Part shown: piece after piece, positions 1-6,336 of the stretch
Numbering within the stretch: the first letter of the stretch is position 1
How the letters are laid out: every line of letters begins with the position of its first letter
Source: CAZCAQ01 sp964540135
GTDB taxonomy: Bacteria; Patescibacteriota; WWE3; UBA101185; UBA10185
Direction of reading: 5' to 3'
NCBI GenBank assembly: GCA_964540135.1
Contig: CAZILK010000023.1
Coordinates: 1 to 11,916 of the forward strand
Length of the DNA stretch: 11,916 nt
Position numbers and translations under genes: made by a program
The notes under the pieces: generated by a model
Databases searched by the model: none
What the model saw: only the letters and a program-made list of their open reading frames with translations
Told to the model about the DNA's origin: nothing

Positions 1-6
1 TATAAT
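1..6 (+). promoter_or_regulatory. -10 promoter box of the ddl gene
   Basis: A perfect TATAAT occupies the first six bases of the window, with nine bases between it and the ddl start codon. A sigma70-type start about seven bases downstream would leave a leader of roughly three bases. No Shine-Dalgarno sequence is present. The -35 element would lie outside the window. Confidence 0.6.
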
Positions 7-15
7 AGACAAACT

Positions 16-1212
16 ATGGACAATACTATTTCAAAAGACAAGAAAACTTTAGTTGTGATGTTTGGGGGAATATCCCCAGAACACGAAGTCTCAGTTATCA
101 CAGGGTTACAAGTACTAAATAACGCAGATAAATCCAAATACAATCTTATTCCCGTATACATTTCAAAAGCAGGGCAGTGGTTCACAGGAGAAAATCTTTT
201 TAATGCAGAAACATTTAAAGATCTTGATAGCATAGTAGCTATTAATCAGAAAGTAACAATAGATGTAAACACACCTGGGCATTTAATCTTGAAAAGTGGT
301 TTTTTTAATCGACAAAACAAAGTTAGAGTAGATATCGCATTCCCGTGTTTTCACGGAGGTCTTGGTGAAAATGGAGCGATTCAGGGACTACTTGATGTAT
401 TGGAAATACCTTATGTGGGATCGGATATCTTAGGGTCTAGTATCGGGATGGATAAAGTAGTTATGAAAGAAATTTTACTCCAGAGTAATATTAGTGTTGC
501 TCCATATGTGTTTTTTTACAAAACAGATTGGGAGAACACCAAAGATACTCTGCTATCTGAGTGTGAGAGCAGGTTAACATATCCAATGTTTGTAAAACCT
601 GCGAACTCAGGATCAAGTATCGGAATTACCAAAGCTAAAAACAAAAAGGAACTAGATAACGCAATTGATGTTGCATTCGCGTTTGATAGGAAAGTTATTG
701 TTGAAACAGGGATAGAGGGGTTTAAAGAAATAAACGTATCTGTTATTGGCATCTCTGGGAAAGAGGTAGAGGTATCAGAGTGTGAAGAGGTTTTTGCAGC
801 TAGTGATTTCTTAAGCTATGAGGATAAATATGTTGGAGATGGTGGTAACTCAGAAGGTATGGCTACAACCAAGAGAGAAATACCAGCCAAGATTTCTGCA
901 GAATCAAGAAAAATAATACAAGAAAGTGCCAAGAAAGCATTCAATGCTTTAAATGCAGGTGGACTTGCTCGCATAGATTTTTTACTAAATGAGTCTACTG
1001 GCCAGTATTACCTAATTGAGATAAATACTATTCCTGGAAGTATGAGTTTCTATTTGTGGGAAGCAACAAGCCTAACTTTTGCAAAAATGATAGATAAACT
1101 AGTTGATGTTGCTGTTGAAATTAGAGCAATAAAATCGAGTAAAACAACAACTTTTTCAAGCAATATATTAAAGGATTTTAAATCTAATCTAAAAGCTCCA
1201 AAGCTTGGGTGA
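16..1212 (+). CDS. ddl: D-alanine--D-alanine ligase
   Basis: This ATP-grasp ligase joins two D-alanines in the cytoplasm to make the dipeptide used by MurF in peptidoglycan precursor synthesis. The 398-residue product carries the family signatures in order: GGISPEHEVSV (17-27, with E24 at the first D-Ala site), FHGGLGENG (112-120), KPANSGSSIG (194-203, ATP-binding lysine K194), GLARIDF (316-322) and EINTIPG (335-341, Mg ligands E335 and N337, with D321 upstream). The omega-loop Lys-Tyr pair (K271, Y272) matches D-Ala-D-Ala ligases rather than the D-lactate-specific Van type. A roughly 35-residue tail after the catalytic core, rich in Ser, Thr and Lys, is somewhat longer than in classical Ddl. 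The ATG at 16 follows TATAAT closely and has no ribosome-binding site. The gene ends in TGA, the only TGA stop seen here, directly abutting the stop of the convergent murF-like gene. Confidence 0.96.
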   Translation: MDNTISKDKKTLVVMFGGISPEHEVSVITGLQVLNNADKSKYNLIPVYISKAGQWFTGENLFNAETFKDLDSIVAINQKVTIDVNTPGHLILKSGFFNRQNKVRVDIAFPCFHGGLGENGAIQGLLDVLEIPYVGSDILGSSIGMDKVVMKEILLQSNISVAPYVFFYKTDWENTKDTLLSECESRLTYPMFVKPANSGSSIGITKAKNKKELDNAIDVAFAFDRKVIVETGIEGFKEINVSVIGISGKEVEVSECEEVFAASDFLSYEDKYVGDGGNSEGMATTKREIPAKISAESRKIIQESAKKAFNALNAGGLARIDFLLNESTGQYYLIEINTIPGSMSFYLWEATSLTFAKMIDKLVDVAVEIRAIKSSKTTTFSSNILKDFKSNLKAPKLG

Positions 1213-2607
1213 TTAGTAATTTTCCGGCAAGTCGTTTTCAATAAGTACAACAGGATTTTCTAGGTTTAGTGAAGCAAGTGTTGTTTTCAATTCACTTATA
1301 GATTTTAACTTTCTTATCTTTGCCCCATCTATAGTACTTGCAAGAGCTTGAGTTCTATTGCTATCTCCTACTAACATAACATAATCACACACTTTATTAG
1401 TCATCTCTCCCAGCACTTTATGGTGCGATTCTGTTTCTTCTCCTAGCTCAACAATTCCAGGAGTAACAATAACCTTTGCTCTTGTTGAGTAAGAAGCTAA
1501 AAACTCCAACGCTACTTTAAATCCCTCCACATTACTACTGTACGCATCGTCAATCAAAGTCATATCCGGTAGTTCTTTTACCTCTAGCCTGTGTGGAACA
1601 GGGTTAATACGTTCAATTGCAGCTTTTATCTTTTCCACACTTACTCCTAGCTTGTGCGCCATTACTGCACTAGCTAGTAAATTTGATATATTCCCTCTGC
1701 CTATAACTTTGACATTTGATAACTCAATCTTATGTTTATTTACATAAAGATCTAAAGACCGGTTACCTGAGGAATAAACCACGTTTGCGTAATAATTGTC
1801 TTCTGACTTTTCACCATAAAATATAGGATCACTCACGAATGCTTTGTAATTGTTTATAACATTTTCATTATCTGCATTTAGTATCTTGTAACCTTTAGGT
1901 GGTATTGCTTGTATTAGTTCAAACTTAGCTTTTATAGTATTTTCAATCGATCCAAATCTTTCCAGATGTTGCTCATTTATGCCAGTTAATATTCCATGAT
2001 CAGGAAGTATCACGTCACATAGTTCCGCAATCTCACCTCGGCAGTACGCTCCCATTTCGCAAATAAAAAAATCATAATCTTCCGAAAGCTCAAGATCCAC
2101 AACCTTGTATATACCAAACAATGTATTGTAGCTCTCAGGAGTTTTGAGTACTCTAAATTCACTTTTTAATATCTCGTACAAGAACTCCTTTGTTGTTGTT
2201 TTTCCAAAGGAGCCTGTAATACCAATAACAACTAGACCTGCAGATTTCAATCTGACTATCTTATCCTTTATTATCTTTCTGATTCGTAGTCGGTTTAAGT
2301 ATTCATACGGTTTTAACGAGAGGACACTTAACACAATAAACAAGTATGGTTGTGTAGATAGTATTAAAGACACTAGTAAGCCAGTCCATGAAAACATTAT
2401 GAAAAAGACGATATTTATTATAGCTATATACACGAGTGCTACTACATGTAGCAGTTTTACTTTCTGAGTCCAGACTAGCGGCTTCTTTTGTTCAAGGCTT
2501 CGGACAAAGAGGTTATTTGTGATCCAGACTACAAATCTTCTGATATTGTAGCCCTCAAGTTGTAGTACATGTAGCTGCAACTTTAAAGGAAAGAGTTTAT
2601 TAAGCAT
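1213..2607 (-). CDS. Membrane-anchored MurF-like Mur ligase
   Basis: This is an ATP-dependent Mur ligase of the MurF type (UDP-MurNAc-tripeptide--D-Ala-D-Ala ligase or a close relative). Central-domain motifs are the P-loop GITGSFGKTTT (129-139), EMGAYCRGEI (184-193), the GINEQHLERFGS segment (209-220) and KAKFE (226-230). The C-terminal domain has HRLEV (339-343) and DDAYSSN (353-359), the counterpart of the MurF D-D-S-Y-N-A-N-P motif. In place of the usual MurF substrate-binding domain 1, residues 1-125 contain a basic amphipathic start and two hydrophobic segments (about 52-72 and 76-97), so the enzyme should sit at the membrane. It is the second gene after the alpha/beta hydrolase, overlapping it by 8 bp, and its ATG has a GGAG seven bases upstream. 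The neighbouring ddl supplies the expected dipeptide. Exact substrate specificity is inferred; a modified wall-precursor ligase is possible. Confidence 0.85.
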   Translation of the reverse strand: MLNKLFPLKLQLHVLQLEGYNIRRFVVWITNNLFVRSLEQKKPLVWTQKVKLLHVVALVYIAIINIVFFIMFSWTGLLVSLILSTQPYLFIVLSVLSLKPYEYLNRLRIRKIIKDKIVRLKSAGLVVIGITGSFGKTTTKEFLYEILKSEFRVLKTPESYNTLFGIYKVVDLELSEDYDFFICEMGAYCRGEIAELCDVILPDHGILTGINEQHLERFGSIENTIKAKFELIQAIPPKGYKILNADNENVINNYKAFVSDPIFYGEKSEDNYYANVVYSSGNRSLDLYVNKHKIELSNVKVIGRGNISNLLASAVMAHKLGVSVEKIKAAIERINPVPHRLEVKELPDMTLIDDAYSSNVEGFKVALEFLASYSTRAKVIVTPGIVELGEETESHHKVLGEMTNKVCDYVMLVGDSNRTQALASTIDGAKIRKLKSISELKTTLASLNLENPVVLIENDLPENY

Positions 2608-3334
2608 TTAAAAACTCCGTTACAATCTCAACAAACACTTCTTCCTTCTCAACATGAGGATGATGTCCGGCACCCCACACTATGCGAACCCTGCAGTCTT
2701 TTATTCTTTTCCTAAAAAGTTTTGTAGTACTTACGGGAAGGATCTTATCCTCATTTCCCCAAATAACTAATGTCGGGACATTTATGTCATCCAGTAAATG
2801 GCTCAAATCTTCAGCAATTACTTTTTTGAATATTTCTTTCATCTCCCCTGCCTTTAGATAATCAGTACTACTAATCAACATCTTTAGTCTATTAACGATT
2901 GGTTTAGGTAGTACTTTGAATAAAGGTTTTATAAGTGATAGAAGCAGCTTGTATAAAGGATGCATTTTCTCAGTTCCTGCACTATCGACAAGTATTAACT
3001 TTTTAAGTAAGGTGGTCTTTGAGCCGATGACTATTCCAACCCGGCCTCCAAAAGAGTGCCCCATCAAACTAAAGGTATTAATTTCCAACTTTTTTGTGAA
3101 GGCTTCTACAAAGTCCGCATAATCATAAGTTCCAAAGGTGGCCTGAGGATGTGCTGTACCGCCAAAGCCTGGTAAATCAAGTAGGATAACGTAATAACTA
3201 CTTGAGAGTGTTTCTGCCACATGCTTCCAGTCTCTTGAGCTTCGTTGCCAACCATGTAGGACTAGAAGACACGGCTTGCTCATATCCCCATGTGCCTCAT
3301 AGTATGTTAGTAGACCATTAATCACTGTCTGCAT
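2600..3334 (-). CDS. Alpha/beta hydrolase
   Basis: A 244-residue serine hydrolase of the alpha/beta fold, close to the usual length for the single-domain family. Visible elements are the oxyanion HGW (27-29), the nucleophile elbow GHSFGG (92-97, S94), the acid in WGNEDKILP (D196) and the catalytic histidine in GAGHHPH (H224). A cap region of about 60 residues, rich in Leu, Lys and Pro, separates the strands around 120-185. No signal peptide is seen, so it is probably cytoplasmic. The substrate cannot be read from sequence; esterase, lipase or C-C hydrolase roles are all possible. It heads a two-gene operon with the murF-like ligase, which suggests a role connected with envelope metabolism. 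The ATG is preceded directly by GAAAAT-ACACAT, which places a -10-like box at exactly -12 to -7 and leaves no leader. Confidence 0.9.
   Translation of the reverse strand: MQTVINGLLTYYEAHGDMSKPCLLVLHGWQRSSRDWKHVAETLSSSYYVILLDLPGFGGTAHPQATFGTYDYADFVEAFTKKLEINTFSLMGHSFGGRVGIVIGSKTTLLKKLILVDSAGTEKMHPLYKLLLSLIKPLFKVLPKPIVNRLKMLISSTDYLKAGEMKEIFKKVIAEDLSHLLDDINVPTLVIWGNEDKILPVSTTKLFRKRIKDCRVRIVWGAGHHPHVEKEEVFVEIVTEFLNA
2615..2618 (-). promoter_or_regulatory. Shine-Dalgarno of the murF-like gene
   Basis: On the minus strand a GGAG tetramer lies seven bases before the murF-like ATG, inside the end of the hydrolase coding sequence. It is the clearest ribosome-binding site in the window, and it belongs to the only gene that must be translated from an internal position of an mRNA. 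It supports the chosen start. Confidence 0.6.
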
Positions 3335-3340
3335 ATGTGT

Positions 3341-3346
3341 ATTTTC
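3341..3346 (-). promoter_or_regulatory. Putative -10 box for the hydrolase-murF operon
   Basis: The minus strand reads GAAAAT followed by ACACAT and then the ATG of the hydrolase. Four of six bases match TATAAT. The spacing would make the A of the ATG the first transcribed base. The adjacent bases are nearly identical to those in front of the NUDIX gene. No convincing -35 is seen, so the call rests on position and on that similarity. Confidence 0.4.
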
Positions 3347-3372
3347 TCATGCTAAACTAAAAACTGAAACTT

Positions 3373-4128
3373 ATGAATCTTTGTATAAAGCATATAAGAC
3401 ATTTGGTTCTTTTGACTGCAAATAGGATCCAAGCAATACGCAGTCTAAAGAATGTTAAAGACGGCTTGTATAGGTCCTCCACAAAGAAGGTACCCTACAT
3501 TTCTCAATTTGCCAAACTAACCACCGAAAAGGATATTAATAAGATTAGTGTGGAGCCAGCTACATTCGGCTTGCAGGGTTACCCAACTAAAGTAGACTTT
3601 TATTTCTGGAATAGTAGAGTATGCGGAATTGCTTGTATAAAAATGGTTTTGGATTCACTTGAAAGATCGCAAAATAAAACAATGTGGGATTTAATACAAG
3701 AAGGTTTAGAACTTGGGGGATACAAGCTGCATGATGCTGAAGGCAAGTTCGTTGATCTTGGATGGTTTCATAAACCATTACTTGAACTTGCACAAAGGCA
3801 TGGAATGCATGGGTTTTTAAGACAATCTCTAGCTATACACAATGTAGCAGAAGAAATAGTAAATGGAAATTATGTAATCGCTTCTGTAAGAGTACCAAGC
3901 AGGTCTGAATTAGAAGATGATGGCTCTTATTTTAAAGAAGGTTATAAAGGTAAAACCTACGGGCATCTTATTTTAGTAACAGCGGTTGAACTTCAAAATG
4001 GGATGCCCAAAACTTTTCTAGCTCATAATCCATCTGGCTATAAAAAGTATGAAGAAGATTCAATAATTGATTCCAAAACATTCACAAGAATTTTTAACGG
4101 TAGGGTTATAGTTTTGAATGCGAAGTAA
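3373..4128 (+). CDS. C39-like papain-fold cysteine peptidase
   Basis: A 251-residue protein resembling the Peptidase_C39_2 / C39-like family. A VPYISQF strand lies at 40-46. The catalytic cysteine is probably C84 in SRVCGIACIKMVLD (81-94), the histidine H198 in YGHLILVTAVE (196-206), and the third residue N219 in AHNPSG (217-222), giving a Cys-His-Asn set as in papain-like enzymes. There is no ABC-transporter domain and no clear signal peptide; the first 30 residues are mildly hydrophobic but interrupted by basic residues. It is therefore a stand-alone, probably cytoplasmic or unconventionally placed peptidase or transpeptidase-fold enzyme of unknown substrate. It is transcribed away from the hydrolase-murF operon across a 38-bp gap, so the two promoters must overlap. 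The start lacks a Shine-Dalgarno. TAAACT (3353-3358) or TAAAAA (3358-3363) could serve as the -10. Confidence 0.75.
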   Translation: MNLCIKHIRHLVLLTANRIQAIRSLKNVKDGLYRSSTKKVPYISQFAKLTTEKDINKISVEPATFGLQGYPTKVDFYFWNSRVCGIACIKMVLDSLERSQNKTMWDLIQEGLELGGYKLHDAEGKFVDLGWFHKPLLELAQRHGMHGFLRQSLAIHNVAEEIVNGNYVIASVRVPSRSELEDDGSYFKEGYKGKTYGHLILVTAVELQNGMPKTFLAHNPSGYKKYEEDSIIDSKTFTRIFNGRVIVLNAK

Positions 4129-4184
4129 AGTTACCTTAGGGTTCTAGCCTCTACTCAAAAGAATACCCGTTTATTGCATAATAA

Positions 4185-4224
4185 TATAAATATAAACAGT
4201 CCAGCTGAGATAGGAACTAAGCTG
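4185..4224 (+). promoter_or_regulatory. AT-rich promoter-like stretch and imperfect palindrome before the glycosylase gene
   Basis: The 106-bp gap between the peptidase and the glycosylase holds two adjacent TATAAA hexamers (4185-4190 and 4191-4196). An imperfect palindrome follows, starting CAGCT near 4202 and ending AGCTG at 4224, with eight matching pairs. It could be a promoter with a 5' hairpin or an operator. A weaker TGTACT immediately upstream of the ATG offers a leaderless alternative. The evidence does not choose between them. Confidence 0.25.
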
Positions 4225-4234
4225 TACTAGTCTA

Positions 4235-4744
4235 ATGTTAGAGATACATCCTTTCGGGGATTTTGTACCAGAAAAAACAAACTACCTGATGGTGGGAAGT
4301 TTTGTGACTAAACCGGCAAATCCATATGCTTGGTTTTACGCAAACGGCCGCAATCAATTCTGGCCGATAATGGAGGCTGTTTACGGTAAGATCTTTGACA
4401 CTAAGGAGAAACAACAGCAACTATTTATTGATCTTGAAATGGCTCTTACAGATATAATTTATTCCTGTGAGAGAAAGAATAATAGTAATTTAGATATAAA
4501 TCTTTTTAATATTACCTACAATATCGCTGGAATAACCTCAATACTTACCAATCACCCTGTAGGAAAGATCTATCTCACAAGCAAATATGTTGAAAAAATG
4601 TTTAGAAAACAATTTAGTGAGCTTTTACAAAAAAAACCTGAGCTAACTTTGGTTACACTGCCATCGTCTTCTCCACGATACGCAATGATGACTAAGCAGG
4701 AAAAGATACAGCGCTACAAACAGCTTCTGCCATCGTTGTTTTAA
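4235..4744 (+). CDS. UDG-superfamily DNA glycosylase, family 6 (HDG)-like
   Basis: A 169-residue protein that fits the uracil-DNA glycosylase superfamily, closest by eye to the hypoxanthine-DNA glycosylase (family 6) and Mug-like branches. It starts with HPFGDFVP (5-12) and has a motif-1 region MVGSFVTKPANP (19-30). Next comes NGRNQFWPIM (37-46), where N40 fits the asparagine of the family's P-Q-N-R-F-W motif, which is reported as catalytic in HDG. Motif 2 is LPSSSPRYA, near residue 141, equivalent to the LPSTSPAN-type motif of HDG. Such enzymes remove deaminated bases (uracil or hypoxanthine) from DNA as the first step of base excision repair. It converges on the NUDIX gene with a 10-bp gap. 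The substrate assignment is tentative; the fold assignment is firmer. Confidence 0.75.
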   Translation: MLEIHPFGDFVPEKTNYLMVGSFVTKPANPYAWFYANGRNQFWPIMEAVYGKIFDTKEKQQQLFIDLEMALTDIIYSCERKNNSNLDINLFNITYNIAGITSILTNHPVGKIYLTSKYVEKMFRKQFSELLQKKPELTLVTLPSSSPRYAMMTKQEKIQRYKQLLPSLF

Positions 4745-4754
4745 TTAGTTTTGA

Positions 4755-5249
4755 CTAGTCATTCAAATACTCTGGATATAATTTCAATCCTTCTTGCAGC
4801 ATATCGTGTGGAAACTTAGTTGAATTTAAAACGCTAGCTATTTCAAAACTCTGAGGATCTGTTACGTCGTCACCATATGGCTCAATTATTTTACGGCCTC
4901 TAGCTAGAAAAAACAGAATATACCCAACTTTTGGATATTTTTCTTTATATATTTGATCGGCTTTCTCTTTGAGAGTTATTTCATAAAAGCCAAAGAACTT
5001 CCATTTCTCAAGCTCAATACCACCTTCTTCAAGAGCCTCTCTTTTTAAAGCATCCTCTATACTTTCCCCTGGTTCAATATGTCCACCGAGAGGTTCACTA
5101 CTCATTAAAACAACTTTTTCATCTGTATCGATACAAATCACAGATACCCCAGTAGCGTTGTCTTTAAAGTGTGTAAAGTCTCCATCTATATCTAAATATG
5201 CCTCGTAGTTTGAGTGTCCCCAATCTTTGGTGTTTATAAGTCTCTTCAC
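4755..5249 (-). CDS. NUDIX hydrolase
   Basis: A 164-residue NUDIX-fold protein. The complete box (G-x5-E-x7-R-E-U-x-E-E-x-G-U) spans 56-78: G56, E62, R70-E71, E74-E75, G77. The glutamates should bind Mg2+ and support hydrolysis of a nucleoside diphosphate linked to another group. Substrate cannot be read from the sequence; a house-cleaning enzyme for damaged nucleotides or a sugar-nucleotide pyrophosphatase are both possible. The only workable start is GTG at 5249, because an overlapping ATG two bases upstream reads straight into TGA. The GTG is preceded by TAAAAT-ACACAT, so a -10 box lies at exactly -12 to -7 and there is no leader or Shine-Dalgarno. It is divergent from the nuclease-fold gene and convergent with the glycosylase gene. 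Confidence 0.93.
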   Translation of the reverse strand: MKRLINTKDWGHSNYEAYLDIDGDFTHFKDNATGVSVICIDTDEKVVLMSSEPLGGHIEPGESIEDALKREALEEGGIELEKWKFFGFYEITLKEKADQIYKEKYPKVGYILFFLARGRKIIEPYGDDVTDPQSFEIASVLNSTKFPHDMLQEGLKLYPEYLND

Positions 5250-5255
5250 ATGTGT

Positions 5256-5261
5256 ATTTTA
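5256..5261 (-). promoter_or_regulatory. -10 box of the NUDIX gene, leaderless position
   Basis: The minus strand reads TAAAAT (five of six matches to TATAAT), then six bases, then the GTG start. This spacing would make the G of GTG the transcription start. No good -35 is visible. The surrounding 14 bases match those before the hydrolase gene at 13 positions. Confidence 0.5.
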
Positions 5262-5296
5262 ACACCCGTCGTGTTCGGTTAGCTTAATATCTGTCC

Positions 5297-5302
5297 TATA
5301 AT
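5297..5302 (+). promoter_or_regulatory. -10 box of the EEP-family gene
   Basis: A perfect TATAAT lies here and overlaps the most upstream ATG (5301) of the frame. A transcript from this box would begin near 5309, after that ATG, which argues that translation starts at the GTG at 5316. A weak TTCGGT sits 17 bp upstream as a possible -35. Confidence 0.5.
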
Positions 5303-5315
5303 GTATAATGTTCCC

Positions 5316-6113
5316 GTGAAATTGCTTTGTCTTAACGTATGTCAGTTTGAGAAAAATAACGAGAGGCTTAAGGATTTCCTAGAGCATAACAAAGTAGACA
5401 TTGCATGTTTTCAAGAAATTACTCGTTCAACAGAAGGGAAGTCTGACCCTGAACTGGTGTCTTACGAAACCATTAACACTTATTCAGGACTTGATGAAGG
5501 TTTTTTTGCGCCGATTTGGGTATTAAATCGATTCTATATGAATAAGTTTCATGGGCAAGAATCGTTTGATTTCAGTCATGGTGGAGATGTTGAGTTCGGC
5601 AATTTACTGAGAACCAGATATAGGATAGTAAAAGGTCAGAATATCTTTCTTCAAAATCATTTTACATATGTAACAAATTGGGACAACTGGCCAGAAGAAG
5701 ATTATAGAGGAGTACAAGTTGTTGATTTAGATCTTGAGGGCGGTAAAAAACTAAGAGTTTTAAATTACCACGGTATCTGGTCAAAAAATAAACTTGGAAA
5801 TGAAAAAACCCTCAAAGCATGTCAACAAATAAAGGAAACAGCACTAGCAGTAAGCTACCCTTCAATTATATGTGGGGATTTTAACTTGTTTCCTGATACA
5901 GATTCTATCAAGTTATTTAACGGTGATTTTGAGAATCTCTTGAATACTTACAATATTAATACGACCAGACCCAAAACCAACGAGTTATCTTCAGAAAAAA
6001 GAAACGTTGTTGATTATATTTTTGTTTCAAAAGGTATTAAGGCTACTAAGCTCGAAGTCCTGCAGTCTGGTGTATCTGACCACCTGCCTTTAACACTAGA
6101 CTTTGAGATTTAA
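5316..6113 (+). CDS. Endonuclease/exonuclease/phosphatase (EEP) family protein
   Basis: This is a metal-dependent phosphodiesterase fold shared by ExoIII/APE1 nucleases, DNase I, sphingomyelinases and inositol phosphatases. All core motifs are visible. Numbering here is from the upstream ATG at 5301; subtract 5 for the GTG start: LNV (N12), FQE (E39), YHGIW (H157), GDFN (D193, N195), VDYIF (D238) and SDHLPL (D260-H261). The catalytic set is therefore complete. The frame is open from ATG 5301, but I place the start at GTG 5316. The protein then begins MKLLCLNV, typical of the family, and a perfect TATAAT overlaps the upstream ATG. The length (265 residues) suits a minimal EEP domain without extra domains or signal peptide. 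AP endonuclease activity would fit the neighbouring glycosylases, but the substrate cannot be decided from motifs alone. Confidence 0.88.
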   Translation: MKLLCLNVCQFEKNNERLKDFLEHNKVDIACFQEITRSTEGKSDPELVSYETINTYSGLDEGFFAPIWVLNRFYMNKFHGQESFDFSHGGDVEFGNLLRTRYRIVKGQNIFLQNHFTYVTNWDNWPEEDYRGVQVVDLDLEGGKKLRVLNYHGIWSKNKLGNEKTLKACQQIKETALAVSYPSIICGDFNLFPDTDSIKLFNGDFENLLNTYNINTTRPKTNELSSEKRNVVDYIFVSKGIKATKLEVLQSGVSDHLPLTLDFEI

Positions 6114-6161
6114 TAAATAAAAGTAAAAATCAGAACAACCAACACCCTCAGATGTATATTA

Positions 6162-6201
6162 ACCCGATAATTCGTACAGTCGACTTTAACAATTATCGGG
6201 T
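6162..6201. repeat. 40-bp dyad-symmetric sequence
   Basis: ACCCGATAATT (6162-6172) and AATTATCGGGT (6191-6201) are perfect 11-bp inverted arms. Between them, AGTCGACT (6178-6185) is itself a perfect palindrome with exactly the same centre (between 6181 and 6182). Over all, 17 of 20 symmetric pairs match. No T-run follows on either strand, so it is not a standard intrinsic terminator. It lies 48 bp after the EEP stop and upstream of the promoter of the 246-residue protein. It could be an operator for a dimeric regulator, a recombinase or cruciform site, or an RNA hairpin at the end of the EEP transcript. Confidence 0.8.
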
Positions 6202-6255
6202 AGGACAATATCAATAGAATTTAGGTAATACGTTGTGATATCAATGCTGACATTC

Positions 6256-6274
6256 ACAGGCTTATATAGCCTGT
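6256..6274. repeat. Short inverted repeat (7-bp arms)
   Basis: ACAGGCT (6256-6262) and AGCCTGT (6268-6274) are perfect inverted arms around TATAT. No T-tract follows directly. A T5 run occurs about 30 bases later, after only a very weak GGC/GCC pairing. With the 40-bp dyad, this makes the 233-bp gap (6114-6346) structured yet without any visible gene. An octamer ATATCAAT also occurs twice in the gap (6208 and 6238). Confidence 0.55.
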
Positions 6275-6327
6275 TATTTAAAGGCCGTGGTAATCATCGC
6301 CGTTTTTAGTTCATCTTGAAAGAGTAT

Positions 6328-6336
6328 TGGTATAAT
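6328..6336 (+). promoter_or_regulatory. Extended -10 promoter of the 246-residue protein gene
   Basis: TGG-TATAAT is an extended -10 element (TGn plus a perfect hexamer), ending ten bases before the ATG. The predicted leader is about four bases. There is no good -35, which an extended -10 would make less necessary, and no Shine-Dalgarno. Confidence 0.6.

Noticed and set aside
750..820. Ddl as a VanA-type D-Ala-D-Lac resistance ligase
   Set aside because: The omega-loop Lys-Tyr pair (K271-Y272) of dipeptide ligases is present and no vanH or vanX neighbours occur.
1210..1260. TGA of ddl read as an amino acid (recoded genetic code, as in some CPR lineages)
   Set aside because: Read-through would add only 16 codons, fully antisense to the murF-like gene. 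All other genes are complete without in-frame TGA, so a standard code explains the window.
2144..2467. A 107-codon plus-strand open frame inside the murF-like gene
   Set aside because: It is antisense to the P-loop and membrane region of a well-supported gene and has no recognisable motif.
5249..5251. ATG start for the NUDIX gene
   Set aside because: That ATG is followed directly by TGA; the overlapping GTG at 5249 is the start that reads into the NUDIX frame.
6162..6201. The 40-bp dyad as a dif/Xer recombination site
   Set aside because: Xer sites have 11-bp arms separated by about 6 bp; here the gap is 18 bp and the arms do not match the known arm consensus well. It remains a dyad of unknown role.
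6283..6307. Intrinsic terminator (GGC...GCC followed by T5)
   Set aside because: Only three base pairs form with a 13-base loop, too weak for a confident terminator call.
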